This document shows, piece by piece, positions 13,860-15,267 of a DNA stretch of 15,267 nt. The stretch is taken from assembly GCA_023136985.1 (NCBI GenBank), contig JAGLQD010000128.1:1-15267 (forward strand), written 5' to 3'. Made by a program: the position numbers and the translations under genes. Every line of letters begins with the position of its first letter. Position 1 is the first letter of the stretch. The notes beneath the pieces are model-generated. The model saw nothing but the letters and a program-made list of their open reading frames with translations, was not told the DNA's origin and made no database searches. This DNA is from Candidatus Sabulitectum sp. (lineage in GTDB: Bacteria; Fermentibacterota; Fermentibacteria; Fermentibacterales; JCC-6).

Positions 13860-15267
13860 ATGTTTCCAGCAGCTGTTGTAATTATGGCTCTGCTTTCCCA
13901 GCTTCAGCAGCTGGATTCGCAGAACGAGCTTCTGTGGTTCATTGAGGATGTGTCTGTTGAACAGGTTGATCTGGGGCTTTACCAGATAAGTGTACCGGAT
14001 TTTTCCAGTGTTGAAGATGGTATGGTCCTTCTTCCTGAAAGAACGGTAATGGTACCTGTTCCGCCAGGCGAGAGCTTTTCTGTAAGAGTTGTTCCGTCAG
14101 GGGTAAGATCACTTGGAGAGGTTCCGGTGATCGCTGCTCTTGAACTGGATGAGAATGGCTTTGAAAAATACACAGTTGCTGACCTGTCCAGTCTGGAAGC
14201 AGGCTGGGGTGAGGTTGCAGGCAGCGGTACTTTCAGGCGCGCAGGCTATGTGGCAGTTCGTCTTCGCCCTGTTATCGTTCAGACCGGAGAGCTGCTGGCA
14301 GCGTCATCACTAAGAATAGATATTGACTTCAATGCCACATCCCGACCTGAAACTGTTCGCGGTCATGAGGGCGATATCTTCAGATCACTGTTCCGTACCA
14401 GTGAAGTGTGGCGTGTTCCTCTTTCCCCAAGGGGAGAGAGCCCTTTCTGGGGCAGCCCGTGGGCCAGGGTGCTGGTTGATACCGCTGGAGTTTATGCGAT
14501 CACTGCAGATATGATCCCTGAAGCGGTTGGAATGCCCTCTTCGTCATTCTCTATGATCACAGGCCGTGGAAGATTGATGAGTACATCCAAGCCGTCAGAG
14601 GATGCATTTGTACCCAGGTATGTACCAATCTTTGTTGACGATGGAGGAGACGGTACTTTCGACGAGTCCGACCGTTTGATATTCTTCGGCCGTGGTCTTT
14701 CCTGGTGGGGCGATTTTCAGAGTGATCACTTCAACAGCCTTTATGACAGCCTGAATGTGTACTGGGTTACCTGGGGTGGCCTGGGAGGGCCCTTCATGGA
14801 CACTGTTGACGGTTCTCTTACCGGAGCGCCTTCTGCAGGAACAAGCTATGTGAACAGGCTCCACTTCGAGCAGAATCAGACACTTACTGTGCATGATGGA
14901 ATAAGTTATGCAGATGATATGTACGCCTGGAACAGGATATCTTCATCCAGTTCAGCCACTGCGTACTACAGTTTCACCTCTCCGGGAACCACCGGCAGCG
15001 GAACTGTCAGGGTTAATCTGGCAGTGGCAGAGGGTTCCAGTCTGCGGTTCTCAGCCACTGTGAACGGCAGTGTTATGGCTGACACCATCAAGACTGGCAG
15101 CGGAGCCATGGTATGGGAATTCCCGGTTACCGGTCTTAAGACCAGTGGCAACTCTCTTGCTCTTCGAATAGAGAAAACAGCCGGCTCCAGGGCTTCATTT
15201 GTGGTGTACACCGACTGGCTTGAGATTTTCCCCGAGACCAGCTTCAAAAGCTGGTCCACCCAGTGTG
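13860..15267 (+). CDS. Large secreted gingipain/PorU-like (C25-type) protein, truncated by window end
   Basis: The frame opens at ATG 13860, behind GGAGG (13851-13855), and is free of stops to the window end, giving the first 469 residues. It has a short signal-like N-terminus (MFPAAVVIMALLS). The next part matches the beta-rich N-terminal region of C25 cysteine peptidases and PorU: LLPERTVMVPVPPG, ARVLVDTAGVYAITADM, VPIFVDDGGDGTFDESDRLIFFG, LNVYWVTWG, and a strand ending YTDWLEIFP that leads into the catalytic region. The His/Cys catalytic residues are not yet reached. PorU removes sorting domains from type IX cargo and gingipains are secreted proteases; either fits. The presence of two proteins with sorting-type C-termini elsewhere in the window favours a type IX-linked role. 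The DivIVA gene is immediately upstream. Confidence 0.8.
   Translation, partial: MFPAAVVIMALLSQLQQLDSQNELLWFIEDVSVEQVDLGLYQISVPDFSSVEDGMVLLPERTVMVPVPPGESFSVRVVPSGVRSLGEVPVIAALELDENGFEKYTVADLSSLEAGWGEVAGSGTFRRAGYVAVRLRPVIVQTGELLAASSLRIDIDFNATSRPETVRGHEGDIFRSLFRTSEVWRVPLSPRGESPFWGSPWARVLVDTAGVYAITADMIPEAVGMPSSSFSMITGRGRLMSTSKPSEDAFVPRYVPIFVDDGGDGTFDESDRLIFFGRGLSWWGDFQSDHFNSLYDSLNVYWVTWGGLGGPFMDTVDGSLTGAPSAGTSYVNRLHFEQNQTLTVHDGISYADDMYAWNRISSSSSATAYYSFTSPGTTGSGTVRVNLAVAEGSSLRFSATVNGSVMADTIKTGSGAMVWEFPVTGLKTSGNSLALRIEKTAGSRASFVVYTDWLEIFPETSFKSWSTQC

Noticed and set aside
1..15267. tRNA genes, CRISPR arrays, insertion sequences or attachment sites
   Set aside because: No cloverleaf-like segment, regularly spaced repeats, transposase motifs or flanking terminal repeats were seen on reading both strands.

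Overview
The window reads as chromosomal DNA from an uncultured, anaerobe-like bacterium of the wider Fibrobacterota/Bacteroidota (FCB) assemblage. The pointers are a selenoprotein, secreted proteins ending in type IX-like sorting domains, a gingipain/PorU-like C25 protein and two lipoproteins. A candidate lineage such as Fermentibacterota would fit, but that placement is a guess from protein style, not a measurement. GC is moderate, and TTG and GTG starts are common (ffh, rpsP, trmD, rnhB-yraN, the DivIVA gene).

Layout. 1-308: tail of a small lipoprotein. 316-4965: a strong sigma70-type promoter followed by a classic translation operon, ffh-rpsP-khpA-rimM-trmD-rplS, ending in a gene that fuses RNase HII (rnhB) to a YraN/UPF0102 nuclease-like domain. 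5055-6050: a secreted thioredoxin-fold (Omp28-like) gene interrupted by an in-frame TGA at 5148-5150, then a strong terminator. 6173-7219: an extended SDR epimerase/dehydratase. 7263-8108: a lipoprotein and its terminator. 12426-8178 (minus strand): a tight four-gene run of secreted M6 metalloprotease, CPBP/CAAX-like membrane protein, second SDR and PAP2/Aur1-like membrane phosphatase. 12512-13204: YggS-type PLP protein, divergent from that run. 13315-13848: DivIVA-domain coiled-coil protein. 13860 to the end: large secreted C25/PorU-like protein, cut by the window edge. There are no tRNA, rRNA, CRISPR or transposase features, and no gene-free stretch over 300 bases.

The most interesting item is the gene at 5055-6050. 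Its TGA sits exactly where the first Cys of the thioredoxin-fold CxxC motif belongs, giving a U-x-x-C motif. A 12-pair RNA hairpin with a GGUC loop lies just downstream, at almost the same distance from the UGA as in E. coli fdhF. TGA is used as a normal stop by at least four other genes here, so the best reading is a selenocysteine codon with a bacterial SECIS element. This would be a secreted, probably surface-attached redox selenoprotein that ordinary gene calling would shorten to an ATG at 5232, losing both the signal peptide and the active site.

Other points: TrmD has Gly where a highly conserved Glu is expected; RNase HII and YraN are fused; and the protease, CPBP, SDR and PAP2 genes form an unusual envelope operon.
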